Shown here: in pieces, positions 33,182 to 42,157 of the stretch
How positions within the stretch are numbered: the first letter of the stretch is position 1
Layout: each line of letters opens with the position of its first letter
Assembly (NCBI GenBank): GCA_902762385.1
Contig: CACWNQ010000016.1
Coordinates: 1 to 54,898 of the forward strand
Direction: 5' to 3'
DNA: 54,898 nt
DNA from: an uncultured Bacteroidales bacterium
GTDB taxonomy: Bacteria; Bacteroidota; Bacteroidia; Bacteroidales; Muribaculaceae
Notes under the pieces: model-generated
Database searches by the model: none
Told to the model about the DNA's origin: nothing
What the model saw: the letters and a program-made list of their open reading frames with translations, nothing else
Made by a program: the position numbers and the translations under genes

Positions 33182-34510
33182 TTAATGCTTAATAGCATCT
33201 TTATCAATTGCAGCAGGATTGTGTTTGTACTTGAACAGTACCCAGAATGCGACAGCAACTACAAGAGCAAAGCTGGCGAATATGAACCATGGAGTCTGCC
33301 AATCACCAACAAGGAAACCAGATTCATTCCAGCTACAGAATTTGTTGATAACGGCTCCTGCAGCAAGAGTACCGATAGTTGCACCTAAGCCATTGGTCAT
33401 GAGCATGAATAAACCCTGAGCCGAAGCCTTCACATTGGGGTCACATTCGTTATCAACAAACATCGCACCAGACACGTTGAAGAAGTCGAAAGCAACACCA
33501 TAAACTACACATGAAAGCACAAATAGTATCACGCCTGGCATTGCAGGATTTCCAAGTCCAAAGAACCCGAAGCGGAAGACCCAAGCAAACATTGCAATAA
33601 GCATTACCACTTTGATACCATAACGCTTTAAGAAGAATGGGATAAGGAGGATACACAATGCCTCACTAATTTGTGATAACGACACCAACATTGTAGCGTT
33701 GTTGGCAGCAAATGTGTCGGCAAACTCGGCCATACCCTTGAAGTGAGTTAGGAACGGAGTAGCATATCCGTTGGTCACTTGTAGCGACATGCCAAGCATC
33801 ATAGAGAAGATAAAGAACATCGCCATTTTCTTGCTCTTGAAGAGCTTGAATGCACTCAAACCCATTGTCTCGGCAAGCGATTGAGACTCCTTCTTCACAA
33901 GCTTACACTGAGGCAATGTGAAGCAGTAGGCAAAGAGAACTACACTCAAGATTCCCGAAACGAGGAACTGATAGTGTGTATACTGGAATTTATTGGCGTT
34001 CTCGGCAAGAGTAAAGAAGAAACTGCCATTGTCGAGAGTAGCACAGTTAACAAACCACATAGTAGCAATAAAACCAATGGTTCCGAATACACGAATCGGT
34101 GGGAAGTCTTTCACAGTATCCATACCATTGTCCTTCATGATGGTGAATGCAGCAGTGTTGCTGAGTGCCAAAGTTGGCATATAGAATGCCACACTCAAAG
34201 TGTAAAGTGCGATAAACATTGCCTTATTGGGCTCTGCTGCCGATGCTCCCATTGAGAACAAAGCAATCATAGCTATACCAGCCAGCAGGTGACAGATTCC
34301 CAACATCCGTTGTGGCTGAATGAATTTGTCGGCAATAATACCCATAAGTGTTGGCATGAAGATAGAAACAATACCTTGGATAGCATAAAACCAAGCAATC
34401 TCACCACCCATACCAGCTTTTCCTAGATAGTTGCCCATGCAAGTGAGGTATGCTCCCCAAACGGCGAACTCAAGGAAGTTCATGATGATTAAGCGAACTT
34501 TTAGATTCAT
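33182..34510 (-). CDS. MFS transporter, nucleoside permease (NupG/XapB) type
   Basis: 442 residues with 12 membrane helices by eye. It begins LRLIIM-like (KVRLIIMNFLEFAVWGAYLT) and has GKAGMGGEIAWFYAIQGIVS, IMPTLMG-like FMPTLMGIIADKF, and FPPIRVFGTIGFIATMW, all typical of the NupG nucleoside:H+ symporter family. The final third has VFRFGFFGLGNP and GVAFDFFNVSGAMFVD. The substrate is probably nucleosides; no nucleoside-metabolism gene is adjacent. It is read in the same direction as rsmE with a 39-base gap. Confidence 0.9.
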   Translation of the reverse strand: MNLKVRLIIMNFLEFAVWGAYLTCMGNYLGKAGMGGEIAWFYAIQGIVSIFMPTLMGIIADKFIQPQRMLGICHLLAGIAMIALFSMGASAAEPNKAMFIALYTLSVAFYMPTLALSNTAAFTIMKDNGMDTVKDFPPIRVFGTIGFIATMWFVNCATLDNGSFFFTLAENANKFQYTHYQFLVSGILSVVLFAYCFTLPQCKLVKKESQSLAETMGLSAFKLFKSKKMAMFFIFSMMLGMSLQVTNGYATPFLTHFKGMAEFADTFAANNATMLVSLSQISEALCILLIPFFLKRYGIKVVMLIAMFAWVFRFGFFGLGNPAMPGVILFVLSCVVYGVAFDFFNVSGAMFVDNECDPNVKASAQGLFMLMTNGLGATIGTLAAGAVINKFCSWNESGFLVGDWQTPWFIFASFALVVAVAFWVLFKYKHNPAAIDKDAIKH

Positions 34511-34552
34511 AGTCTTTTTGTTTTTTGAGTTATTATTATGTTTTATTTTATT

Positions 34553-35152
34553 TCAGTTAGGTAAATCCTCGCCATGGCTTGGCTTCCCAAGTTTGTCGTT
34601 GATAGTTTTTTGAATGCTTGCAGCAAGCTCATATTTCTCTTGCTTAACGGCACGAGTGAGCTTCTGCTGCAGCTCTTCGACGCTGAGGTCTTCAAGTTTG
34701 CGCTTTGGCTTTACAGCAACCTTGCCCTGCTCGCCATCTTTTATCAAGAACCCTGTCTTGTCGAGCACTTCTTGAGTGGCATAGATGGGGGCATTGGTGC
34801 GCAGTGCCAGTGCTATGGCATCGCTTGTGCGCGACTCAAGCTCCAGGTCGTGGTCATTGGTCGAAAGTTTAAGTCGTGACAGGAACACTCCATCCTTGAA
34901 ACCGTAGATTAGCACCTCGTCGAGACTTATACCAAAGGCGTGAAACATGCTCACCATCAGGTCATGTGACATGGGGCGCGGTGGAATCACATTCTCAAGG
35001 CGCATAGCAATTGACTGGGCTTCGCTAGTGCCCACCACAATTGGAACCCGAAGGTCACCATCACGCTGGCGCAGCAACAAGGCATAAGCACCTTGCTGTA
35101 TTTGGCTATAGGTGATGCCCATCACGTCCATTTCTATTTTGTTTTCAATCAT
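34553..35152 (-). CDS. Bifunctional nuclease family protein (DUF151 plus UVR domain)
   Basis: 200 residues from ATG at 35152; the frame extends to 35254 but that part overlaps mnmA and precedes a -7-like TACTTTAG at 35167-35174. The next ATG at 35131 is also possible. The DUF151 domain occupies about 5-140 (MGITYSQIQQGAYALLLRQR, RVPIVVGTSEAQSIAMRLEN, RPMSHDLMVSMF, SRTSDAIALALRTNAPIYAT). A UvrB/UvrC-type motif closes the protein (about 165-200, LTRAVKQEKYELAASIQKTI). Proteins of this layout are common in Bacteroidetes; nuclease activity is reported for plant and Mycobacterium relatives only. Confidence 0.9.
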   Translation of the reverse strand: MIENKIEMDVMGITYSQIQQGAYALLLRQRDGDLRVPIVVGTSEAQSIAMRLENVIPPRPMSHDLMVSMFHAFGISLDEVLIYGFKDGVFLSRLKLSTNDHDLELESRTSDAIALALRTNAPIYATQEVLDKTGFLIKDGEQGKVAVKPKRKLEDLSVEELQQKLTRAVKQEKYELAASIQKTINDKLGKPSHGEDLPN

Positions 35153-35223
35153 AAAAAGTATGTTCTCTAAAGTAGGTCCTAGAAATTCTTGATTATTTAG
35201 ACATTCTAGATTAATAAAAATAT

Positions 35224-36291
35224 TTACAGGGTTATCACTCCGCTGCCGTAGCATAGGTGCTGGTCTTTATCGTAGATGACAGCAAACTGCCCCGGTGCTA
35301 TGCCCTGAATGTCCTCATCGCTCTCAATAAGCCACTGGCTACCCTCAACATGTGTGAGATGAGCCTTGGCAAAGCGTGGAGTGTGACGATTCTTGAATGT
35401 TATCTCATGTGAGCCTTCCTGCCCTATCCATGGGTTTCCACTAATGAAGTGCATCTCGTCGAGGTGAATCTCACGTCCATACTGCTTGCTGGTACCGTAA
35501 CCACCACTCACATAGATGGCGTTGTCCTGTATATTCTTCTTCACCACATACCATGGACCTCCACTCAGGCCAAGGCCCTTGCGCTGTCCAATTGTGTGGA
35601 ACCAGTAGCCGTTGTGCTCTCCAAGTTTACGTCCTGTCTCTATCTCGATTATTGGTCCACGCTTCACTCCCAGGTGACGGCGAATAAAGTCGTTGTAATC
35701 AATTTGTCCCAAGAAGCAAATACCCTGACTGTCCTTGCGAGCAGCGTTTGGCAGTTTTACCTCCTGAGCTATTTCACGCACACGAGACTTGGGCATAGAA
35801 CCAATGGGGAAAATAAGATGACGCAACTGGTCGTAGGTAATCTGCGCGAGAAAGTCGGTCTGGTCTTTCACAGGGTCAACTGCTGTAGCCAAGTATTTAG
35901 TGCCATCAATCTCGCATGTAGTGGCATAGTGTCCTGTGGCAGTGAGATCGAAGTCTTTTCCCCAGCGCTGCTCGAAATACCCAAATTTTATCATGCGGTT
36001 ACACATCATGTCGGGATTAGGTGTGAGACCTGCTTTAACAGTGCGCAGAGCATACTCCATGACATTGTCCCAATACTCCTGATGCAGCGACACGACCTCG
36101 AGAGGCAAACCATAGCGATGAGCAATGAGGTTGCACATCTCTATGTCTTCCTCGGCGCTACAGTCGCCCTCATCGTTGTCCATGCCAATGCGAATGTAGA
36201 AAAGCTGCAAGTCGTGCTGTGCCTGTTCAACAAGCTCATGCACCACAACTGCGCTGTCGACTCCACCTGATATGAGAACCGCTATGTTCAT
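35224..36291 (-). CDS. mnmA: tRNA 2-thiouridine(34) synthase
   Basis: 355 residues. PP-loop ATPase motif SGGVDSAV at 8-15. Catalytic Cys97 in [13 protein letters not shown] and Cys192 in QGICFLGQ; these two form the persulfide / disulfide pair of MnmA. The central part has TGHYATTCE and DQTDFLAQI. The C-terminal beta-barrel has [18 protein letters not shown]. It transfers sulfur to U34 of tRNA-Lys, Glu and Gln. Start and length agree with the family. Confidence 0.97.
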   Translation of the reverse strand: MNIAVLISGGVDSAVVVHELVEQAQHDLQLFYIRIGMDNDEGDCSAEEDIEMCNLIAHRYGLPLEVVSLHQEYWDNVMEYALRTVKAGLTPNPDMMCNRMIKFGYFEQRWGKDFDLTATGHYATTCEIDGTKYLATAVDPVKDQTDFLAQITYDQLRHLIFPIGSMPKSRVREIAQEVKLPNAARKDSQGICFLGQIDYNDFIRRHLGVKRGPIIEIETGRKLGEHNGYWFHTIGQRKGLGLSGGPWYVVKKNIQDNAIYVSGGYGTSKQYGREIHLDEMHFISGNPWIGQEGSHEITFKNRHTPRFAKAHLTHVEGSQWLIESDEDIQGIAPGQFAVIYDKDQHLCYGSGVITL

Positions 36292-36300
36292 TTAATTGTT

Positions 36301-36328
36301 AGTTCTTAGTTGTTAGTTATCAGTTGCT
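36301..36328. repeat. Heptad repeat (AGTTNTT type), four units
   Basis: AGTTCTT, AGTTGTT, AGTTATC, AGTTGCT in a row, between mnmA and the DoxX gene. The same 7-base repeat occurs at 51238-51272. Confidence 0.7.
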
Positions 36329-36338
36329 CTTGATTAAA

Positions 36339-36842
36339 TCATGCTTTCTCAAGAACTTCGCTATCCTCGTCATCTTTCTCGTTGATGGTGTGAATGGCTA
36401 TAAGGTAGTCGAGAGAAATTTTGCCAGGTCCCGCAAGCAACATGTAAGCAAAAATGCCAATGAACATGATGGGATAACCAGGCTCAAAGATGAACATCTG
36501 ACCTGCGCTTGAGACGCTAGTAGCAGCAACCATCACTGTCTCGGCATAAATCATGATGCCAATAGATGGGATTAGGGCCAATCGAGTGAAAAGACCCAAA
36601 ATGATGAACACTGCACACACAATCTCAACAACCACAATCGCTACAATGGCGCCCTCGCTAGGAAGCCCCATCGAACCCATTGCGGCATTGGCAAACTCCT
36701 CGATGTGAGTCATCTGTCTAACACCCATCTGCAGGAACATGATGCCTGTAAACAGTCGCAGAAACAGTCGCGAGAGGTTATTGTAGGTGTGTCCCGCATT
36801 AAACATGAAAAAGGTCTTAAGCCATTGGGGTATGTTTGTCAT
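36339..36842 (-). CDS. DoxX-family membrane protein
   Basis: 167 residues with four membrane helices (LSRLFLRLFTGIMFLQMGVR, AIVAIVVVEIVCAVFIILGL, IPSIGIMIYAETVMVAAT, YPIMFIGIFAYMLLAGPGKI). The RLFTGIMFLQMGVRQ start and the 'GPGKISLD' end are typical of DoxX. Members are linked to thiol/oxidative-stress enzymes in some bacteria, but no specific function is assigned. The gene lies between a DUF5106 protein and mnmA on the same strand. Confidence 0.88.
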   Translation of the reverse strand: MTNIPQWLKTFFMFNAGHTYNNLSRLFLRLFTGIMFLQMGVRQMTHIEEFANAAMGSMGLPSEGAIVAIVVVEIVCAVFIILGLFTRLALIPSIGIMIYAETVMVAATSVSSAGQMFIFEPGYPIMFIGIFAYMLLAGPGKISLDYLIAIHTINEKDDEDSEVLEKA

Positions 36843-36888
36843 CGTCGTTATGTTTTATTGTTGTAATAATCAATTAAAAAATCAAAAG

Positions 36889-37776
36889 TCATTGTCTTGA
36901 GAACAGGTTCTTGACAAAATCGACGGTCCTGTTCTTGGCAATAACTTTGAAATTCTCGTCAAGGACGTAAATGCATGGCATGATGCGCAGATCGATTTTG
37001 TCGGCCACATCTTTGCTAGCACCCACAAGCCATGTCGAAGAATAGGACTGTGAGTCGGCATCCCACTTCTTGGGCACATCGCCCACAATGATGTTGATAA
37101 CCTCGATTTGGCCACTCTCAACAGCCTTGCCAAAAGCAATATCGGTGCTCAGGCGCATACGCTCAATAGAACTACCACTGCTGTTGTCGCTAAACATGAT
37201 CACATAAAGGTTGGCATTGCTCTTGGCTTCGCTCAGGTGCTTGCGAGCACCAGTGATGGCGGTGTACTCAAAGTCATAGAGTTGACCACCAAGTTTGCTA
37301 GCTTCGATGCGCTTAACTTGTGTAGCATAGTGGTTGCGAACATCCTTCTTGAGCCAAGTGGCATCGGCACCACTCTTAGCAAATGTGAGATAAAGGTCGT
37401 CGATAAACTCAAAATCATGGAAATAGAGAAGATACTCAGCAATTGAAAGCAGCTTGGTGAAGTTGTCATGATTGGCCTGCGACTTGAACATAAGATCACG
37501 CACCGATGCCAGCGACACATTCACGTTAGCTCCAGCCTTCATGATGTCGAAATAGGTGAGCATGGCCTCCATGAGCAGGCTGTCGTTTTTAGCCTCAAAT
37601 GGTTTGCTTAAATTGCAGTTGTCCCAGAAGTGCTGCACACTATAGTTGCAGCGGCTCTCGATATTAGAGCAAGTGTCGGGGGCAACAGGAAACTCAAAAA
37701 GGGTCTCCTGCGCATTGGCATTAAATCCTGACAATAAACCAATTACAACCACAAGGAAATATAATATATTCTTCAT
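36889..37776 (-). CDS. DUF5106 / thioredoxin-like secreted protein without redox cysteines
   Basis: 295 residues. Signal peptide NILYFLVVVIGLLSGFNANA. The DUF5106 part covers about 28-170 (VQHFWDNCNLSKPFEAK, MLTYFDIMKAG). A thioredoxin-like domain follows from about 185 (NLYVIMFSDNSSGSSIERM, IEVINIIVGDVPKKW, IDLRIMPCIYVLDENFKVIA). In typical members the strand YVIxF is followed by DPxCxxC; here residues 197-203 are DNSSGSS with no Cys, while the cis-Pro segment (IMPCIYVLD) is kept. The domain is thus likely structural or binding, not a disulfide oxidoreductase. Confidence 0.85.
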   Translation of the reverse strand: MKNILYFLVVVIGLLSGFNANAQETLFEFPVAPDTCSNIESRCNYSVQHFWDNCNLSKPFEAKNDSLLMEAMLTYFDIMKAGANVNVSLASVRDLMFKSQANHDNFTKLLSIAEYLLYFHDFEFIDDLYLTFAKSGADATWLKKDVRNHYATQVKRIEASKLGGQLYDFEYTAITGARKHLSEAKSNANLYVIMFSDNSSGSSIERMRLSTDIAFGKAVESGQIEVINIIVGDVPKKWDADSQSYSSTWLVGASKDVADKIDLRIMPCIYVLDENFKVIAKNRTVDFVKNLFSRQ

Positions 37777-37956
37777 TTCAACACTAAATAATATTTATAT
37801 TTATATTTAACTTGCTAAATTACTGCAAAAAACACAACGAGCAAAGAATATTGTCCTAAAAAAAACTTAACAGCAACAAAAAGATATCCACAAGGCAGCG
37901 TTCACTAGCAACAATCCATCTTGACAATTCGGGCCAACTACAACAAACTCATGAAT

Positions 37957-37998
37957 AAAAAATTCCCGCAACGCTAAATTACATTGCGGGAATTTATA
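37957..37998 (-). terminator. Rho-independent terminator after the tRNA
   Basis: AAATTCCCGCAA (37960-37971) pairs with TTGCGGGAATTT (37984-37995). On the minus strand it follows the tRNA 3' end by about 11 bases and is trailed by T's. Confidence 0.85.
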
Positions 37999-38008
37999 GT
38001 GAAAAAAG

Positions 38009-38081
38009 AGCCACGAACGGGACTCGAACCCGTGACCTACGCGTTACGAATGCGTTGCTCTACCGACTGAGCTATTGTGGC
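38009..38081 (-). tRNA. tRNA-Thr(CGT) with two A-C mismatches
   Basis: 73 nucleotides on the minus strand with standard arms: acceptor GCCACAA/TCGTGGC, D arm GCTC...GAGC, anticodon loop TTCGTAA (anticodon CGT, reading ACG), T arm ACGGG-TTCGAGT-CCCGT, discriminator T. Two stem positions are A-C mismatches: A6-C67 in the acceptor stem and A31-C39 at the base of the anticodon loop. No CCA is encoded. A terminator follows. The mismatches may lower function, or the RNA may tolerate or correct them. Confidence 0.92.
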
Positions 38082-38134
38082 TGTTGCACGGCGCAAAGCA
38101 ATGCCGTGTCTTATCATTTGCTAGGTACTGAAAC

Positions 38135-39568
38135 CTAGAAGATTGTTTGCTTGCTATAGGTCAACTTCACCTTGGCTTTGTTGAGTTTCAGTTTTGCCAA
38201 ACTGGGCTTCGACACAGCCGGAGCAATCTTGGTTACCACCTCGGCATTAGATGTTGAGGTATAGTAGTAATAAGACGATGTAGACGGTGAATTGGTGTAC
38301 TTAGTAACATCGATGGGCATGATCACAAACTTGACGTCGCTCTCGGGCGCTGCACCACCCTTATTTTTGATGATGTCGAGCACATAACTCCTCAACCCTG
38401 TGAAAGTGTAGCTATCTTCCTCTTCATTATACTCGGCATAGAAAGCATCTTTATTGTTGGTAAGCGAGTCTTTCTCGAAGAATTCATCGCGATAGCTTTC
38501 CTTAACCATTAGCAAATATTTTGGCGGTGCGATATTATACTTGTTGGCAATCTTTTCGGCAGGAATTTCCAATGTCAGACTATTGATGACGCTCAAAGCA
38601 TCTTTTGAACCGTTCCTGAAATTGTCGATAATCTCTTGAATCGGGAAATTGGCATGCACCTCATATCCTGCTGGTCCCATGACAATTGCATCGCCATTGG
38701 CTATCATGGTTTCAATGTTATCGTCAACATCAAGATTGATATTGTTGTTATACACAACCTCGGGGGTCACAGCCATATAGCTTTGTGTCTTTGCAGGATA
38801 AATTGTGTCGGCCGACTCGGAAGTCTTCTCATACTTGCGATAATAAGTGACAAACTCGATGTCATAGAAGTTCATCACGTGACCCTCGCCATAACTATTG
38901 GTAATGTATATGCCAGGGAAAAAGCTGGCAAACGCCCTAGGTGTGCTGAAAGTAGAAGGATTGGCCTTATACTCATTGAACAGAGCGCGGGCATAGCTCA
39001 CTGGCACAGGCACATTCACTTCGTAGTAAGACACCTCCTGTGTACCAGTCGAGTTATAGGCCGACTTGCGCATCTCGCTTGCCGAGTAGGTTATCGAACC
39101 CATCAAATCGCCAGTATCATAATATCCACTTGGATTAAAGTCGGTATAAATGGGGGTTGACAACTGCTTGTTAAGCTTGTACACATCCATGCGCATTGGA
39201 GCAAGAGTGTCGCCTGTGACATCGGTTGTAGCCACTCTCATGGTGATGAAGCAAGAGTCGATCCAGGCAGCTCCACCATGCACGCCAACGGTGTCGATAG
39301 TGGTCGTGGGCATAAACTGCGCCACAAAATCGCTCGATAGTGTGCCATAACCATCGGCCGTCACCTTTCCTAGAAGCTGGACACTGCTTCTAGAACGCAG
39401 GTGCCTGTTTCTCACCGACACTCCTTCGAAAACAAATGTAGAGTCTTCGATAATGGCCGACTGAATGTCGGAGATTGATGTTCCAATAGTATCGTCGGTA
39501 CAAGAATTAATGCCTACTACCGCAACGACAGCAAACATCAACATAAATATAGATTTTCTCATATTCAA
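38135..39568 (-). CDS. DUF4270 lipoprotein
   Basis: 477 residues. Lipoprotein signal (MLMFAVVAVVGINSC). The mature part starts DDTIGTSI, followed by SVQLLGKVTADGYGTLSSDF, DSCFITMR and MRMDVYKLNKQLS, all typical of DUF4270. The family is a large beta-rich outer-membrane lipoprotein found in Bacteroidales next to the short glycogen synthase, as here (50 bases downstream of it). Function is unknown. The convergent or separate tRNA gene lies beyond its 3' end. Confidence 0.88.
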   Translation of the reverse strand: MNMRKSIFMLMFAVVAVVGINSCTDDTIGTSISDIQSAIIEDSTFVFEGVSVRNRHLRSRSSVQLLGKVTADGYGTLSSDFVAQFMPTTTIDTVGVHGGAAWIDSCFITMRVATTDVTGDTLAPMRMDVYKLNKQLSTPIYTDFNPSGYYDTGDLMGSITYSASEMRKSAYNSTGTQEVSYYEVNVPVPVSYARALFNEYKANPSTFSTPRAFASFFPGIYITNSYGEGHVMNFYDIEFVTYYRKYEKTSESADTIYPAKTQSYMAVTPEVVYNNNINLDVDDNIETMIANGDAIVMGPAGYEVHANFPIQEIIDNFRNGSKDALSVINSLTLEIPAEKIANKYNIAPPKYLLMVKESYRDEFFEKDSLTNNKDAFYAEYNEEEDSYTFTGLRSYVLDIIKNKGGAAPESDVKFVIMPIDVTKYTNSPSTSSYYYYTSTSNAEVVTKIAPAVSKPSLAKLKLNKAKVKLTYSKQTIF

Positions 39569-39617
39569 TGTTCTTTATACAACAGATAAAATGAAGGTTT
39601 CAGACTCGGCTGAAGCA

Positions 39618-40430
39618 TTACAGACTGTGGTAGAACTCCATGCAGCGATTGACTGCTTCGGCATTGTCACATTCCTGATACTCGAGGTATGGCAGCCCCG
39701 ACTCCTTAACGAGGTTCAAGACATCCTCGCTGACGTTGGCACTGCATTGCATAACGGCATCGCAGTTGGCAATCGCAAGCTTCATCAGGTCGAGATAGCT
39801 AGCCTGCTTGTCGAGAACTGGTGCCAAGTCTTCATCGGTAAACCCATCATACTTCAGCTTCTCGGCCATCTTCTCATTGAGAGGTTCAACAAGGTCTTCG
39901 TCGAAGAGCGACATAACCACCTTGGCATCACGATAGGAAGGATCGTCGCTATAGAATTTCTTGATATACAATGGAGCAAGGGCAGTGAGCCAACCACTGC
40001 ACTGAATTACGCTAGGAATCCACCTGAGTTTCTTCACAGTCTCGAGAACGCCTCTCACATAGAAGATGGAGCGCTCATCATTATCCTCGGGATGAGTGTT
40101 GGTCTCCAAATCTTTGGCAATGTCGGGAGTGAAATAGTCCTCATTGTAGATGAAATAAACCTGCAATCGAGCTGGCTGCAATGTAGCCACCTTGATTACC
40201 AGAGGATGGTCGGTGTCGTCGATGATAAGATTCATGCCCGACAAGCGGATTACCTCATGAAGCTGCTTGGTGCGCTCATTGATTAATCCATACTTGGGCA
40301 TAAAGGTACGCACCTCAATACCTTTTTCCTGAACTCCCTGTGCAAGCATACGGCTTGCTGTTGCCATCTCACTATCGGGAAGATAGGGTGAGATTTCCTG
40401 CGATATAAATAAAACCTTGTTAATGTCCAT
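39618..40430 (-). CDS. Short glycogen/starch synthase (GT5, N-terminal domain only)
   Basis: 270 residues, about half of a standard GlgA. It corresponds to the N-terminal GT5 domain: KVLFISQEISPYLPDSEMAT, ARMLAQGV-type ASRMLAQGVQEKGIEVRTFM, PKYGLINERT, YNEDYF and the IQCSGWLTALAPLYIKKFY stretch (usually 'HxHDWxT'). The KTGGL loop that binds ADP-glucose is replaced by EISPYLPDS. The C-terminal nucleotide-binding half is absent. Bacteroidales commonly carry this short form in this location, beside DUF4270; whether it is catalytic is not established to my knowledge. A -7 box (TATCTTTG, minus strand, 40463-40470) precedes it. Confidence 0.85.
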   Translation of the reverse strand: MDINKVLFISQEISPYLPDSEMATASRMLAQGVQEKGIEVRTFMPKYGLINERTKQLHEVIRLSGMNLIIDDTDHPLVIKVATLQPARLQVYFIYNEDYFTPDIAKDLETNTHPEDNDERSIFYVRGVLETVKKLRWIPSVIQCSGWLTALAPLYIKKFYSDDPSYRDAKVVMSLFDEDLVEPLNEKMAEKLKYDGFTDEDLAPVLDKQASYLDLMKLAIANCDAVMQCSANVSEDVLNLVKESGLPYLEYQECDNAEAVNRCMEFYHSL

Positions 40431-40598
40431 TTGTACAGTGTATAGCTATCTTAAATTAGATGCAAAGATAACACTTTTTCTTCTAATAAAGAAATTACGG
40501 TCAAAATGCACAAAGTTTTTAACTTAATTTTAAAGACTACACGCATTATAAAGGCATTTTTAAGCTACCGATTCTAAACCACCATTCACAGCAAGAAA

Positions 40599-40673
40599 CA
40601 AAGCGCTCGAGCTCAAAGCCCGGGCGCTTATAGTTTTGGTTTTGCTTAAAAAGCAAGTATTCTATTTGCTTTT
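40599..40673 (-). terminator. Two hairpins behind asnS
   Basis: AAAAGCAA (40649-40656) pairs with TTGCTTTT (40666-40673), overlapping the asnS stop. A second stem AAGCGC / GCGCTT with an inner GC-rich part follows at 40599-40629, with T's on the minus strand. Together they form the end of the asnS transcript. Confidence 0.65.
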
Positions 40674-42066
40674 AGAACTCGCAGTTGTTAGGAGTGCGTG
40701 GGAATGGGATGACGTCGCGAATGTTGGCCATACCTGTCACGAAGAGGATTAGGCGCTCGAATCCCAAGCCGAAACCACTGTGAGGCACAGTGCCAAACTT
40801 GCGTGTGTCGAGATACCACCACATGTCCTTCATTGGGATGTGCAGCTCGTTGATACGGTTCATGAGCTTGTCGTAATCGGCTTCACGCTCAGAGCCACCA
40901 ATGATCTCGCCAATCTGTGGGAAGAGCACGTCCATAGCACGCACGGTCTTGCCGTCGTCGTTCTGCTTCATGTAGAATGCCTTGATGTCCTTAGGATAAT
41001 CGGTAAGGATAACCGGACGCTTGAAGTGCTTCTCAACGAGGTAACGCTCATGCTCGCTCTGAAGGTCTACGCCCCATTTAACTGGGAATTCAAACTTCTC
41101 GCCGCTCTCCTCCAGAATCTTTATACCCTCGGTGTAGGTTAGACGAACAAACTCATCCTTAAGCACGCTGTTGAGGCGCTCGATGAGGGTGTTATCGTAC
41201 ATCTTGTTAAGGAATGCTATATCATCCTGGCAATGGTCGAGAGCATATTGCACGCAATACTTGATGAACTCCTCGGCGAGGTCCATATTGTCATTGATGT
41301 CGTAGAAAGCCATCTCGGGCTCTATCATCCAGAACTCTGCAAGATGGCGGGGGGTATTGCTGTGCTCGGCACGGAAGGTGGGGCCAAAGGTGTAGATAGC
41401 GCCTAATGATGTTGCACCCAGCTCACCCTCGAGCTGTCCGCTCACGGTGAGGCTTGTCATCTTACCAAAGAAGTCCTTGCTGTAGTCGACTTTGCCGTCC
41501 TCGGTGCGAGGCATCTCGTTCACGTCGAGAGTAGTGACCTGGAACATCTCGCCAGCACCCTCAGCATCGCTCGATGTGATGAGTGGAGTATTGAGATAGA
41601 AGAATCCCTTGTCGTTGAAGAACTTATGGATGGCAAAAGCCAAGTGGTGACGAATGCGGAACACAGCGCCAAAGGTGTTGGTGCGCATGCGCAGGTGGCC
41701 AATCTCACGCAAGAATTCGAGAGTGTGGCCTTTCTTCTGCAATGGATACTCCTCGGGGTCGGCAGTGCCGTAAACCTCGATTTCCTGTGCCTGAACCTCA
41801 AAGCTCTGTCCCTTGCCCTGTGAGGCAACCAAAGTGCCAATCACGCAAAGGCTCGAGCCAGTGGTAATGGGCTTGAGCTGCTCCTCGGTGAACTGCTCCA
41901 GGCTTACTACAACCTGCAGGTTGTTGATGGTTGAGCCATCGTTAAGAGCGATAAACTGAATGTGCTTGTTGCCGCGACGGGTTCTTACCCATCCCTTCAC
42001 ACACACTTGCTGTCCCTCGAGCTCACCGCTGAAGGCGTCAACAATTTTAGTTCGTTTTAATGCCAT
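40672..42066 (-). CDS. asnS: Asparagine-tRNA ligase
   Basis: 464 residues. The OB-fold anticodon-binding domain is at about 15-105 ([36 protein letters not shown]). The class II core has [28 protein letters not shown]-type [23 protein letters not shown] (motif 2), and [10 protein letters not shown] near the end (motif 3). It charges tRNA-Asn. Length is normal. Confidence 0.97.
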   Translation of the reverse strand: MALKRTKIVDAFSGELEGQQVCVKGWVRTRRGNKHIQFIALNDGSTINNLQVVVSLEQFTEEQLKPITTGSSLCVIGTLVASQGKGQSFEVQAQEIEVYGTADPEEYPLQKKGHTLEFLREIGHLRMRTNTFGAVFRIRHHLAFAIHKFFNDKGFFYLNTPLITSSDAEGAGEMFQVTTLDVNEMPRTEDGKVDYSKDFFGKMTSLTVSGQLEGELGATSLGAIYTFGPTFRAEHSNTPRHLAEFWMIEPEMAFYDINDNMDLAEEFIKYCVQYALDHCQDDIAFLNKMYDNTLIERLNSVLKDEFVRLTYTEGIKILEESGEKFEFPVKWGVDLQSEHERYLVEKHFKRPVILTDYPKDIKAFYMKQNDDGKTVRAMDVLFPQIGEIIGGSEREADYDKLMNRINELHIPMKDMWWYLDTRKFGTVPHSGFGLGFERLILFVTGMANIRDVIPFPRTPNNCEF

Positions 42067-42157
42067 AATGTGTTATGTGCTAAAAAGTTTCGACTGCCCA
42101 TGCCCAAGCGTGTGGTGTTGTGGGAGATGGGCAGTCGTGTTATTGGGTTTTAATGAT

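Noticed and set aside
35153-35254. N-terminal extension of the bifunctional-nuclease-family protein to 35254
   Set aside because: It would overlap mnmA, crosses a promoter-like box and adds residues not seen in the family.
38082-38110. Hairpin CACGGC/GCCGTG upstream of the tRNA as a terminator for the DUF4270 gene
   Set aside because: No T-run follows on the minus strand and the stem is only 6 bases, so I do not list it.
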